A stretch of 64,000 nt of DNA from Cerasicoccus frondis (lineage in GTDB: Bacteria; Verrucomicrobiota; Verrucomicrobiia; Opitutales; Cerasicoccaceae), in assembly GCA_031296915.1 (NCBI GenBank), contig JAVDPC010000004.1, forward strand, positions 1 to 64,000, given 5' to 3'. Numbering within the stretch: the first letter of the stretch is position 1; each line of letters opens with the position of its first letter. Shown piece after piece: positions 17,927-26,186 of the stretch. A program made the position numbers and the translations under genes. Under the pieces are notes generated by a model. It was given only the letters and a program-made list of their open reading frames with translations, ran no database searches and was not told the DNA's origin.

Positions 17927-19075
17927 ATGAATGACGCATCCGCCATTCTCGAACAAGACACCTCGGGCGAGGTCGGCCTCGTCTCTTGGGAGGACTATGT
18001 CCACGAGCAGCCCTTCACCTGCGAAGGCGGCGGCGTCCTGCCGGGCTTTACCCTGCGTTACGAGAGCTACGGCCGACTCAATGCGCAAAAGACCAATGCG
18101 ATCCTGATCTGTCACGCCCTCAGCGGCGACCACCACGCCGCCGGCGTTCATGATCTCAACGACCGCAAGACCGGCTGGTGGAATTCCATGATCGGCCCCG
18201 GCAAGCCCATCGACACCAACGAATACTTTGTCGTGTGCTCGAACTGTCTCGGCGGCTGCCAAGGCTCCACCGGCCCAGCCTGCATCAACCCGGAGAACGG
18301 ACGCCGCTACAGTCTGGATTTCCCCGTGGTCACCATTCGCGACATGGTCCGCGCGCAAAAGCTGCTCGTCGAGCACTTGGGCATCGAAAAGCTGCACGCC
18401 GTGGTCGGCGGCTCCATGGGCGGCATGCAGGTCCTCCAGTGGATGATCGAATACCCGGACGCCCTCAGCCTGGCGCTGCCCATGGCCACCACCGCCCGGC
18501 AAAATGCGCAAGCCATCGCCTTTAACGAGGTGGGCCGCAGCGCCATTATGCAAGACCCGGAATGGCGTGGCGGCGATTATGGCGACGGCCAAGGCCCCCA
18601 CGTCGGCCTGGCCATTGCCCGCATGATGGCCCACATCACCTACCTGTCCGACCGCGGCATGGATGATAAATTTGGACGCCGGAAGCGCTCTTCCGACGCC
18701 CGCGAGCTCTTTGACATCGAATTCGAAGTGGAAAGCTACCTGCGCTACCAGGGCAAGAGCTTCGTCAATCGCTTCGACGCCAATACCTACCTGTATTTCA
18801 CCAAGGCGCTCGACCGCTTCGACCTATATGGGGACAACGGCAGGCTCGAAGACCTGCTGAAGATTGTTGCCTGCAAAACGCTCGTCATCGGCTTCAAGAC
18901 GGACTGGCTCTTCCCGCCACACCAAAACCGGAAGATCGCCCAAGCGCTGCTCCGCTGCGGCAAGCACGCCACCTATGCAGAAATCGACAGCGATCTCGGC
19001 CACGATTCGTTCCTCATCGACGCGCCGGAACTGGAAGAGCTCATCCGCCGATTCCTCTGCGCCTCCGGCAGGTAA
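17927..19075 (+). CDS. metX: Homoserine O-acetyltransferase
   Basis: A 382-residue alpha/beta-hydrolase that acetylates homoserine in methionine synthesis. Motifs include NAILICHALSGDHHAAG, the oxyanion region LGGCQGSTGP, the nucleophile elbow VVGGSMGGMQVLQW (Ser in GGSMGG), and the later Asp and His in TDWLFPPHQN and DLGHDSFLI. Length and domains are normal. It is followed by a strong terminator at 19090-19112 and stands alone. A MetX start is clear; no Shine-Dalgarno sequence is visible. Confidence 0.96.
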   Translation: MNDASAILEQDTSGEVGLVSWEDYVHEQPFTCEGGGVLPGFTLRYESYGRLNAQKTNAILICHALSGDHHAAGVHDLNDRKTGWWNSMIGPGKPIDTNEYFVVCSNCLGGCQGSTGPACINPENGRRYSLDFPVVTIRDMVRAQKLLVEHLGIEKLHAVVGGSMGGMQVLQWMIEYPDALSLALPMATTARQNAQAIAFNEVGRSAIMQDPEWRGGDYGDGQGPHVGLAIARMMAHITYLSDRGMDDKFGRRKRSSDARELFDIEFEVESYLRYQGKSFVNRFDANTYLYFTKALDRFDLYGDNGRLEDLLKIVACKTLVIGFKTDWLFPPHQNRKIAQALLRCGKHATYAEIDSDLGHDSFLIDAPELEELIRRFLCASGR

Positions 19076-19089
19076 ACGGCCAAGCTCTT

Positions 19090-19112
19090 GAGGGGCCCTC
19101 GCCCCCTCTTTT
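19090..19112 (+). terminator. Rho-independent terminator of metX
   Basis: GAGGGG pairs with CCCCTC across a seven-base loop and is followed by TTTT, 15 bases after the metX stop codon. Confidence 0.8.
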
Positions 19113-19228
19113 CGCACGGTTACCCGTTGCACGGTTGGTTAAAATATCTTTGCCAAGCCAGGTAATTATTAGTAAATTAAAGAAACCCTAATACAGGCGC
19201 CTCACGCCTCTAACCCCCGAAGAATACA

Positions 19229-19924
19229 ATGCACCTCACGAAGCTTACCCTCGTTGCTGCGACCTTGTGTGTCGCCAATGCCGTTTCCGGCGTAGTCATC
19301 GATGCGACCGCCGACACCTACGTCTACCTGCGCAACCCCGATACTGTCTATGGCGGAGACGCCACATTTGAAACTGCCAATGACGGAGGCACCTTTGGCT
19401 TACCCAAGGCAGATGACCGCTGGGCCATCATGCGGTTTGACATTTCCAGCGAGAGTAAGCCCTTCACCACGATCTCGCTCGCGCTCGAGCAGATCAGCGG
19501 AGACGCCGCAGACTTCGTCGTCTATGGAGTGCCCGATCTGGGAGCCGATGAATTCTTCGATCAGAGCACCTACACCTTCAATACATCCGCCTATGCCGCC
19601 ACGACCAATGCCCCACTCAACGACGGTGGCCTGAACAAAACAAACCTGCTGGACCTGGGTTCATTCAGCACCAGCGGCGCGCAGAATATCAGTTTCACCA
19701 GCGCCGAGATGCTGAGCTTCGCCAACGCGGATACGAATAACATGCTCACATTCATCCTCTACCAGTCGACTCAGAATAAGTTCGCCCGCGTGTTTAACTC
19801 ATCGGAAGCGGCCAGCGGTCAGGTACCCCAGCTCAGCATCAACGCAGTGCCCGAGCCCTCCACCTACGCGCTCCTCGCTGGCGCATTGGGACTCTGCATC
19901 ACCTTGCTCAAGCGCCGTCGTTAA
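19229..19924 (+). CDS. PEP-CTERM protein with DNRLRE/CBM96-like domain
   Basis: A 231-residue exported protein. A signal peptide (about residues 1-22) is followed by a domain with TADTYVYLRNPDTVYGG and DRWAIMRFDIS, the order seen in DNRLRE/CBM96 modules. The C-terminus is a complete PEP-CTERM signal: VPEPSTYALLAG, a hydrophobic helix and the basic end KRRR. From family knowledge, such proteins are processed by an exosortase and attached to or released from the cell surface. No exosortase is in the window. The gene is monocistronic. Confidence 0.9.
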   Translation: MHLTKLTLVAATLCVANAVSGVVIDATADTYVYLRNPDTVYGGDATFETANDGGTFGLPKADDRWAIMRFDISSESKPFTTISLALEQISGDAADFVVYGVPDLGADEFFDQSTYTFNTSAYAATTNAPLNDGGLNKTNLLDLGSFSTSGAQNISFTSAEMLSFANADTNNMLTFILYQSTQNKFARVFNSSEAASGQVPQLSINAVPEPSTYALLAGALGLCITLLKRRR

Positions 19925-19990
19925 ACGGCAAGCTTGACTCGCGTCTCCCCCAGCAACAACGGGGTGAGAGGCATGCCGAACCAGCCCAGC

Positions 19991-21001
19991 TCAATTCCGG
20001 TTCTTACGCTTGCCGCGCAAAGGCGGCTTGTTGGCGGTGACGAGTTTTTCACTGGGCTTTTTGGGCTTCTTCTCAGCGATCTTCTTTGGTTTTTCCGGCA
20101 TGACTTGAGTGCGTTGATTGAAGACATTGCGCAGATGCAATTGGAACTCCCTCGCCGCCAGCGGTAAAGGGAAGTCGGGCAACGAAGCGAAGACAATTTC
20201 ACGCTGTGGCGGCGGCTCCTGAAACTGAATAACGTGCAACCCGCTGTCCGGCGAAACATCGCCCAACGCCATGGCGGGCAAGAGCGACACCCCGGCGCCG
20301 GAGCGAATCAGCGCCTTGAGCGTCTCCACCTGCGCGCTGAGGAAACGCACACGCGGGCGGAACTCGGCTAGCTTGCAAAAGCGCATCACCTGGCCCGTCA
20401 GGCAGTGCCCCTCGCGCATCAAGATGAACTCCTCTTCGCGCAAATCGTCGAGCGTCGGCGATCGCTGCTGTAGGTGATGGTTGCCGTCCGGCGTCACCAG
20501 AAATAGCTCTTCATGCCCAAGAGTTTCCGCCTGCCAGGGCCCACCTGATAGCGGCGGGCTGACAATGACAAAGTCCAGCTCATTGCGCTCCAGTTGCGCC
20601 AGCAGTTGCTCCGTCGTCGCCTCGTGAACCACGAGTTCTACCTGCGGATGCGCTTCATTGAAGGCCAAGAGCGCCTCCGGGATCAGGAACGGCGCGACAG
20701 TCGGAATCGCGCCCAGGCGAACAGCGCCGCTGATGACCTTTTGACGATCACGCAGTTCCTCCACCGCGCTCTGCGCCTCTGCAAGGATGCGGTTTGCGCG
20801 CGTGAGGAGAATTTCCCCGGCGGGCGTGAGACGCGATTTGCCACCCGGCAATCGCAGGATGAGCTTTTCGTCCAACTCTTCCTCTAGCTTACGGATTTGC
20901 TGCGACAGCGAAGGTTGCGCGATGTGGCACTGCTCCGCCGCGCGAGTGAAGTTGCCCGTCCTCGCCACGGCGGTAAAATAGCGCAGTTGATGCATTTCCA
21001 T
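19991..21001 (-). CDS. oxyR: OxyR-type LysR regulator with lysine-rich tail
   Basis: 336 residues from the ATG at 21001 (MEMHQLRYFTAVARTGNF); longer forms run into repeat DNA. The N-terminal winged helix shows AAEQCHIAQPSLSQQIRKLE. The redox pair is Cys200 and Cys209 in EGHCLTGQVMRFC, the same nine-residue separation as Cys199-Cys208 of E. coli OxyR. It is divergent from ahpC, which together with trxB is a classic OxyR target, so autoregulation and control of ahpC are likely. Oddly, the last 40 residues (EKPKKIAEKKPKKP to KRKNRN) are a lysine-rich tail that usual OxyR lacks. It might add DNA affinity. Confidence 0.9.
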   Translation of the reverse strand: MEMHQLRYFTAVARTGNFTRAAEQCHIAQPSLSQQIRKLEEELDEKLILRLPGGKSRLTPAGEILLTRANRILAEAQSAVEELRDRQKVISGAVRLGAIPTVAPFLIPEALLAFNEAHPQVELVVHEATTEQLLAQLERNELDFVIVSPPLSGGPWQAETLGHEELFLVTPDGNHHLQQRSPTLDDLREEEFILMREGHCLTGQVMRFCKLAEFRPRVRFLSAQVETLKALIRSGAGVSLLPAMALGDVSPDSGLHVIQFQEPPPQREIVFASLPDFPLPLAAREFQLHLRNVFNQRTQVMPEKPKKIAEKKPKKPSEKLVTANKPPLRGKRKNRN

Positions 21002-21344
21002 GGTGGTGTTTTTTAGAGGCAGAAGGGAGATGGGAGAAGGCAGAAGGGAAAAGATGGAGTCGTGACCGTTTGCAATGAAGCCTGCGGAGTGACAAAGCCA
21101 TTCATTACCGAATTTTATTCCATCTCGACGCCTTCTGCCTTCTCCCATCTCCCTTCTGCCTAAAAGAAATTCTTCCATTAACTAATAACCAGAATCCCAC
21201 ATAGGCAACACCTATCAAAACGATAGGAACAATATATTTCACGAATAGCGATTTTCCAGCTATAACTTTTCGCAGTCAGGGGCTGGGCATCGCCATGCCT
21301 GTTCCTGACATCTCTCAGAACAAGCAATATAACTATCTGTAATC
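21002..21344. promoter_or_regulatory. oxyR-ahpC divergent regulatory region
   Basis: This 343-base region separates two divergent genes. It holds a 30-bp inverted repeat (arms about 21018-21047 and 21132-21161, GGCAGAAGGGAGATGGGAG and its complement) on the oxyR side. On the ahpC side, CCTATCAAAACGATAGG (21208-21224) is a symmetric motif, ATAGGCAACACCTAT (21201-21215) is another, and AACTATCTGT is near the ahpC start. The two overlapping ATAG/CTAT symmetric motifs fit the ATAG-n-CTAT half-site pattern known for OxyR. Confidence 0.55.
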
Positions 21345-21971
21345 ATGCCCGTATTAGTCGGTAAGAAAGCACCAAACTTTAACGCACAGGCTGTCGTCAA
21401 CGGCCAGATCGTCGAAAGCTTCACGCTGGATCAGTTCCTCGGTAAGAAGTACGTCGTTCTGTTCTTCTACCCGAAGGACTTCACTTTCGTCTGCCCAACC
21501 GAGATCATCGCCTTCCAAAATGAGCTCCAGTCCTTCCACGACCGCGACACCGAAGTCATCGGCGTATCGACGGACACCGAATTCTGCCACTGGGCCTGGG
21601 TCAACACCCCCCGCACCAACGGCGGCATCGAAGGCGTCAAATACCCGCTCGTGGCTGACACCAACAAGACGATTTCCTCCGCCTACGACGTGCTGACCGG
21701 CGAATACGACATCGACGTCGAAGGCAACCTCGTCGCATCCGGCGAACTCGTCGCCTACCGCGGCTTGTTCCTGATCGACAAGGAAGGCGTCGTCCGCCAC
21801 CAGGTCGTCAACGACCTTCCGCTGGGTCGCTCCATCAAGGAAGCGCTCCGCATGGTCGATGCGCTGCAGCACTTCGAAGAACACGGCGAAGTTTGCCCAA
21901 TCAACTGGGAAAAAGGCGCCGACGCCATGACTCCTTCCCACGAAGGCGTTTCGACCTTCCTGAGCAAGTAA
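21345..21971 (+). CDS. ahpC: Typical 2-Cys peroxiredoxin, AhpC/Prx1 type
   Basis: A 208-residue peroxidase. The peroxidatic Cys50 lies in FYPKDFTFVCPTE and the resolving Cys in HGEVCPINW near residue 183. It reduces H2O2 and organic peroxides in the cytoplasm and would be re-reduced by a thioredoxin or NTR-type system, consistent with trxB immediately downstream. It is divergent from oxyR. A terminator follows at about 21990, so trxB (130 bases downstream) may have its own promoter or be expressed by read-through. No AhpF is seen. Confidence 0.96.
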   Translation: MPVLVGKKAPNFNAQAVVNGQIVESFTLDQFLGKKYVVLFFYPKDFTFVCPTEIIAFQNELQSFHDRDTEVIGVSTDTEFCHWAWVNTPRTNGGIEGVKYPLVADTNKTISSAYDVLTGEYDIDVEGNLVASGELVAYRGLFLIDKEGVVRHQVVNDLPLGRSIKEALRMVDALQHFEEHGEVCPINWEKGADAMTPSHEGVSTFLSK

Positions 21972-21986
21972 AGCTTGATTTCAACC

Positions 21987-22024
21987 CGGCTGGGGCGGAT
22001 AAATGCCGCCCCGGCCCTTTTTTA
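21987..22024 (+). terminator. Terminator after ahpC
   Basis: GGGGCGG and CCGCCCC pair around a seven-base loop and are followed by CTTTTTT. Confidence 0.9.
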
Positions 22025-22099
22025 AAAGTTACAGCGCAGCCCAACAAACCAGCAGGCCGCGCTGGCAAATTTGGCATTCACACTTAGCTTTAACATCTC

Positions 22100-23047
22100 A
22101 TGGAAAACGTAATCATTTTGGGCACAGGCTGCGCCGGCCTCACCGCCGCCATTTACACCGCGCGCGCCAATCTGGAGCCCCTGCTCCTCGAAGGTTCCCA
22201 GCCCGGCGGTCAGTTGACCACCACCTCCGAAGTGGAAAATTTCCCAGGCTTCCCGGAAGGCATCGACGGCTTCATGCTCATGGACAACATGCGCAAACAA
22301 GCCACCCGCTTTGGCGCCCGTTTTGAGCAAGACCTCATCGCCAAGATCGAAGTCGAAGACGGCGTGAAGATCCTCACCGCCGAAAGCGGCAAGGTTTACA
22401 AAGCCCGCACGGTCATCATCGCCACCGGCGCACGTCCGCGCCTGCTGGACATTCCAGGCGAAAAGGAACTGTGGGGCGGCAAGGGCGTCACCACCTGCGC
22501 AACTTGCGACGGGGCCTTCTACCGCAACATGGACGTCGTCGTCGTGGGCGGCGGCGACACCGCTTGCGAAGAAGCGCTCTTTCTGACCCGCTTTGCATCG
22601 AAGGTCTACCTCCTGCATCGTCGCGACGAACTGCGTGCATCGAAGGTCATGGCCGATCGCACGGTTGCCCACGCCAAGATCGAATGCGTATGGGACACCG
22701 TGGCCGAGGAAGTGCTCGCTGATAGCGATGGCATGATGAACGCCGTGCGCGTCAAGAACGTGAAGACGGGCGAAGTCTCGGAGATCGAAGCCAAGGGCTT
22801 TTTCATCGCCATTGGCCACATCCCGAACACCAGCTTTGCTGCGGGCGTCCTCAAGCTCGACGACGAAGGCTACATCGTCAGCGATCACGAGAGCGGCGTG
22901 CACACCGAAATCCCCGGTCTCTACGTGGCTGGCGACTGCTCGGACCACGTCTACCGCCAGGCGATCACCGCCGCTGGCATGGGTTGCCGCTCCGCCATCG
23001 AGGCCGAGCGCTGGCTCGCCGAACAGCCCGAACTCGCCGAAGCATAA
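22100..23047 (+). CDS. trxB: Thioredoxin reductase
   Basis: A 315-residue low-Mr flavoenzyme that reduces thioredoxin with NADPH. The FAD loop begins the protein ([14 protein letters not shown]; the usual GSGPAG has Cys in place of Pro), the redox site is CATCDGAF (Cys133, Cys136), and the NADPH loop is [16 protein letters not shown]. The C-terminal [10 protein letters not shown] closes the FAD site. Its location after ahpC and opposite oxyR indicates a peroxide-defence cluster. A terminator lies at 23081-23107. Confidence 0.95.
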   Translation: MENVIILGTGCAGLTAAIYTARANLEPLLLEGSQPGGQLTTTSEVENFPGFPEGIDGFMLMDNMRKQATRFGARFEQDLIAKIEVEDGVKILTAESGKVYKARTVIIATGARPRLLDIPGEKELWGGKGVTTCATCDGAFYRNMDVVVVGGGDTACEEALFLTRFASKVYLLHRRDELRASKVMADRTVAHAKIECVWDTVAEEVLADSDGMMNAVRVKNVKTGEVSEIEAKGFFIAIGHIPNTSFAAGVLKLDDEGYIVSDHESGVHTEIPGLYVAGDCSDHVYRQAITAAGMGCRSAIEAERWLAEQPELAEA

Positions 23048-23080
23048 GCAGGCAGGTTTCCTTCATTGGCTTCTACACAA

Positions 23081-23107
23081 GCGCCGGTATCATGCCGGCG
23101 CTTTTTT
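23081..23107 (+). terminator. Terminator after trxB
   Basis: GCGCCGG and CCGGCGC pair around a seven-base loop and are followed by TTTTTT. Confidence 0.92.
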
Positions 23108-23159
23108 GCGACCCGACTTGAGCATAGACGAACCAGCGTAATTGTCATAGCAATTGATC

Positions 23160-23498
23160 ATGTTGACGCCTGAACCCATCGCCATTGGCTGGAGCACCAC
23201 GCCGAGCCGCGAGCTTGCTGAACAGATAGGTCGCGCGCTCGTGGAAAAACGTCTCGTGGCCTGTGCGCAGATAACTGGGCCGGTCACCTCGATCTACCGT
23301 TGGCAAGGCGAGATCTGCCAGGAAGAAGAATTCCGGCTGGTGCTCAAGTTTTCCGCCGCCCGCGAAAAAGCGGTCCACGAAGCGCTTGTTACGCTACATC
23401 CCTATGACACACCGCAGTGGATCGTAACTCATGCGGACGCTGGTTCGTCGAACTACGTCGCGTGGGTGCACGACAGTCAACACGAGGACGCGCCGTAA
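23160..23498 (+). CDS. cutA: Divalent cation tolerance protein CutA
   Basis: About 112 residues from the ATG at 23160 (a TTG at 23154 adds two residues). The family signature is complete: IGWSTTPSRELAEQIGRALVEKRLVACAQI, VTSIYRWQGEI with the conserved Trp, and the C-terminal VTLHPYDTPQWIV. CutA forms cytoplasmic trimers and is linked to copper tolerance, though its exact role is unsettled. It is followed after 43 bases by a lipoprotein gene. Confidence 0.93.
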   Translation: MLTPEPIAIGWSTTPSRELAEQIGRALVEKRLVACAQITGPVTSIYRWQGEICQEEEFRLVLKFSAAREKAVHEALVTLHPYDTPQWIVTHADAGSSNYVAWVHDSQHEDAP

Positions 23499-23541
23499 TC
23501 GACGGCTTGACCCCTCATCTGCACGGCGCCATTTTGGAGCC

Positions 23542-23871
23542 ATGCAACTCTTTCGCCACTGCTTCCTGATTGCGAGCGCCGCAACGCTGCTCACCGCCTG
23601 CAAGACCAACCAGTCCGAACAAGCGCCGCCACCGCCAGCGCAACTGGTAGGCGGCCCATGTGAGTACAACGACACGCCCGGCATCGCCGTTGTTTCCGAT
23701 TCCGACGCGGAGCAAGTGCGCTTCCTGATCGATGGCCGCATAACGCCTTATTCGCGGCAGGATCTGCCAGACTACGACTACCAGACTGGCGCGAAATTTA
23801 AAGTCATTGAAAAGCGCATCACCAAGGGCGCCTGCACGCCCTACATCCTGGAAATACTGGGCCCAGCCTAG
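23542..23871 (+). CDS. Small lipoprotein, unknown function
   Basis: About 109 residues from the ATG at 23542, with GGAG eight bases upstream. The N-terminus MQLFRHCFLIASAATLLTAC is a lipoprotein signal with lipobox LTAC. The mature protein has a Pro-rich linker (APPPPAQL), two Cys (GPCEYND and GACTPY) that could form a disulfide, and ends EILGPA. No family is recognised. It lies after cutA on the same strand. Confidence 0.75.
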   Translation: MQLFRHCFLIASAATLLTACKTNQSEQAPPPPAQLVGGPCEYNDTPGIAVVSDSDAEQVRFLIDGRITPYSRQDLPDYDYQTGAKFKVIEKRITKGACTPYILEILGPA

Positions 23872-23948
23872 TCCAACCAGACTTTCAAAGAAGTTCATTA
23901 CCGCGCGCCTCAACGCTGATAACAACTCCCCTATCCCCCTCTGATCGC

Positions 23949-25025
23949 ATGAAACCGCGTGTCACGATTCGTGAAATAGCCGAAAAGGCCGGCATCCATT
24001 TCACCACCGTCAGCCTGGCGCTCCGCAACAGCCCACGCCTCAAGGAAAGCACCCGCCAGAAAGTGCAAAAGCTGGCCAAGGAAATGGGTTACGTGCCCGA
24101 TCCCATGCTTGCGGCGCTCAACGCCTATCGCCAAACCAAACAGCCGGTGCAGTATCAGGCGACGATTGCCTGGATTCATAACTGGCCTAGCCCAGACAGC
24201 CTATACGGCTCTGGTGAATTCCTGCAATACTACTTGGGCGCTATCGACCGAGGCAAACAACGCGGCTACCAGATTGAAGAGTTCTGGATTCGCGAGCCGG
24301 AAATGAGCATTGCCAAACTCCACCGCGTGCTCCGCGCGCGGAACATCCAAGGCGCGCTCATTGCTCCCCAGCCCAAGCAGGGAACCTACCTCGATCTTAA
24401 TTTCGCTGACTTGTCCGCCGTCACTTTCGGCCACAGCATGCAGCCTCCGGTACTGGATTTGGTGACGAATCATCAAAGCCATACGATCAACCGACTCCTC
24501 CAGCATGTGCTTGAGCTGGGCTACCGCCGCATCGGCCTCTGTGTGCCGGAAGACTGGAACGCCAAGGTCGAAAACGCCTGGAACAACGCCATGATCATCC
24601 TACATGCCGAGCGGCCGGATCTCCCTCATATCCCGCCGCTGTGGGAACGTTGGGACAAGGTCGATAACAGCGACCTCAAAAAGTGGGTTAAAGCAGAACA
24701 GCCGGACGTGATTATTTCCCATCACCGCGTCTATGAACGGCTCAAAAAAATCGGCGTTAAAATTCCAGAAACGATCGGCTTTGCCTCGCCGTTTCTCAAT
24801 GACAACGACGAGGTTATTTCCGGTATTTACCAGAATGATTTTCTCATTGGGCAAAAAGCGGTGGACATGGTCATTGGCATGCTTCAGCGCAATGAATTAG
24901 GTCTGCCCGAAAGCCCGGTGCGCGTCCTCGTCGAAGGGCAAATGCGACCCGGCAAAACACTTCGTCCACAGAACTCCCAACCCGCTCAGACAGCCCGTAG
25001 AAAAAACGCCAAGATTAAGTCGTAG
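23949..25025 (+). CDS. LacI-family transcriptional regulator
   Basis: A 358-residue repressor-type protein. The N-terminal HTH reads VTIREIAEKAGIHFTTVSLALRNSP, followed by the hinge KLAKEMGYVPDPML. The rest is a periplasmic-binding-like effector domain (about residues 60-340) with a basic tail. It faces the minus-strand genes from 25033 onward, convergently, with only seven bases between stop codons. It is the first gene of the polysaccharide locus and probably senses a sugar, but its operators are not evident. Confidence 0.9.
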   Translation: MKPRVTIREIAEKAGIHFTTVSLALRNSPRLKESTRQKVQKLAKEMGYVPDPMLAALNAYRQTKQPVQYQATIAWIHNWPSPDSLYGSGEFLQYYLGAIDRGKQRGYQIEEFWIREPEMSIAKLHRVLRARNIQGALIAPQPKQGTYLDLNFADLSAVTFGHSMQPPVLDLVTNHQSHTINRLLQHVLELGYRRIGLCVPEDWNAKVENAWNNAMIILHAERPDLPHIPPLWERWDKVDNSDLKKWVKAEQPDVIISHHRVYERLKKIGVKIPETIGFASPFLNDNDEVISGIYQNDFLIGQKAVDMVIGMLQRNELGLPESPVRVLVEGQMRPGKTLRPQNSQPAQTARRKNAKIKS

Positions 25026-25032
25026 AATTGCA

Positions 25033-26097
25033 CTAAGTTGAGCGGTCGTAGATTTCCAGAGTCACGACGTTATCAGGAGTTTCGCCGTTCAGGTATTTTT
25101 CGATGTTGGTCATGGCTTGTTCCCCCAGCAAGGGATACGTGTCCCAAGTTGGCCCCGCCACATGCGGCGAGAGCAGGATATTCTCCGACGTTCTCAACGG
25201 AGAATGCGCAGCGAGGTGTGCGGTATGAAACACATCCAACGCCACACGAATGCGCCCTTCCGACGCCAGAGCCGCCAGGGCCGACTCGTCTTCCACCAAG
25301 TGCCCCCGGGCGATATTCACAAACACCGCTTCAGCCGGCATTGTTCGCAGCAGGGACTCCGTTACGGAACCACGACTGAGATCATTGAGCCCCTCGCATT
25401 CAATGAGGATGTCACTCGTGGCAAATAGCTCAGCCAAGCTTTCACTACGACGCACGCCATGCTCCGCGAAGAGCGCAGATGGAACTCCCTGCGACCAGGA
25501 TGATAGCCTGACCTGATGTGGCTTGAGCATAGACGCCAGCTCGCGCGCAATCGCGCCAAAACCATGCAACCCCACTCGCTTCCCGCGTAAGCTGCGCGTT
25601 TTCATTCGCGGCATCATCGCAAACATTGGCTGCGGTTCAGCTATAAGTGCGGGCCAGTGCCCAACGTTACGCAAACAGGAAAGCACCATTAAGAGCGCAT
25701 GCTCCGCTATCGTATAACTGATTATATTCCCCCAATTACTAACCAAAACTCCTTTCTCCAGAACTACTCTCGGAATACGTGGCTTTACCGATCCTGTAAC
25801 GCTGCAAACATACTTAAGTGGACAGTCATCCGCCAAAGCCCAGCTCACCGGAATTTTGGGGCAACTCCAGGCCGTCACCAACACCGTTGGTCTCAGCTCG
25901 CGTAAAGTCTCAGCCCATTCACGCGCGCTCATCACCTTGGCGTTCACCCAGGTCTTACGCGCATCTGCGGCAAAACGATCATCGCAATCCGGCAAAAACA
26001 ATTGCCGCTCTTCAGGCGTCATGACGAAGAGCACATGCTCGGGGTCGAGCGCAGCAGCCAGACTGCGCGGCTCAATGCTAGCTGAATCGGATTCCAT
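25033..26097 (-). CDS. D-isomer 2-hydroxyacid dehydrogenase family protein
   Basis: A 354-residue NAD-dependent oxidoreductase. The nucleotide loop is GLHGFGAIAREL, and the catalytic Arg, acidic and His positions are in FVNIARGHLVEDE, ALDVF and LSPHVAG. It would reduce or oxidise a 2-keto/2-hydroxy acid; the substrate is unknown. It lies 89 bases downstream of the symporter gene on the same strand and upstream the beta-helix protein, so it may act on an acid sugar released in the locus (inference). Confidence 0.88.
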   Translation of the reverse strand: MESDSASIEPRSLAAALDPEHVLFVMTPEERQLFLPDCDDRFAADARKTWVNAKVMSAREWAETLRELRPTVLVTAWSCPKIPVSWALADDCPLKYVCSVTGSVKPRIPRVVLEKGVLVSNWGNIISYTIAEHALLMVLSCLRNVGHWPALIAEPQPMFAMMPRMKTRSLRGKRVGLHGFGAIARELASMLKPHQVRLSSWSQGVPSALFAEHGVRRSESLAELFATSDILIECEGLNDLSRGSVTESLLRTMPAEAVFVNIARGHLVEDESALAALASEGRIRVALDVFHTAHLAAHSPLRTSENILLSPHVAGPTWDTYPLLGEQAMTNIEKYLNGETPDNVVTLEIYDRST

Positions 26098-26186
26098 TAT
26101 GCATCATCATAAGCGGTAAAGCGCCTGCGTAAACAGACTGAGCCGACAAATTTATTCTACCTGTTGAAATGAGTAACATGTCCATT

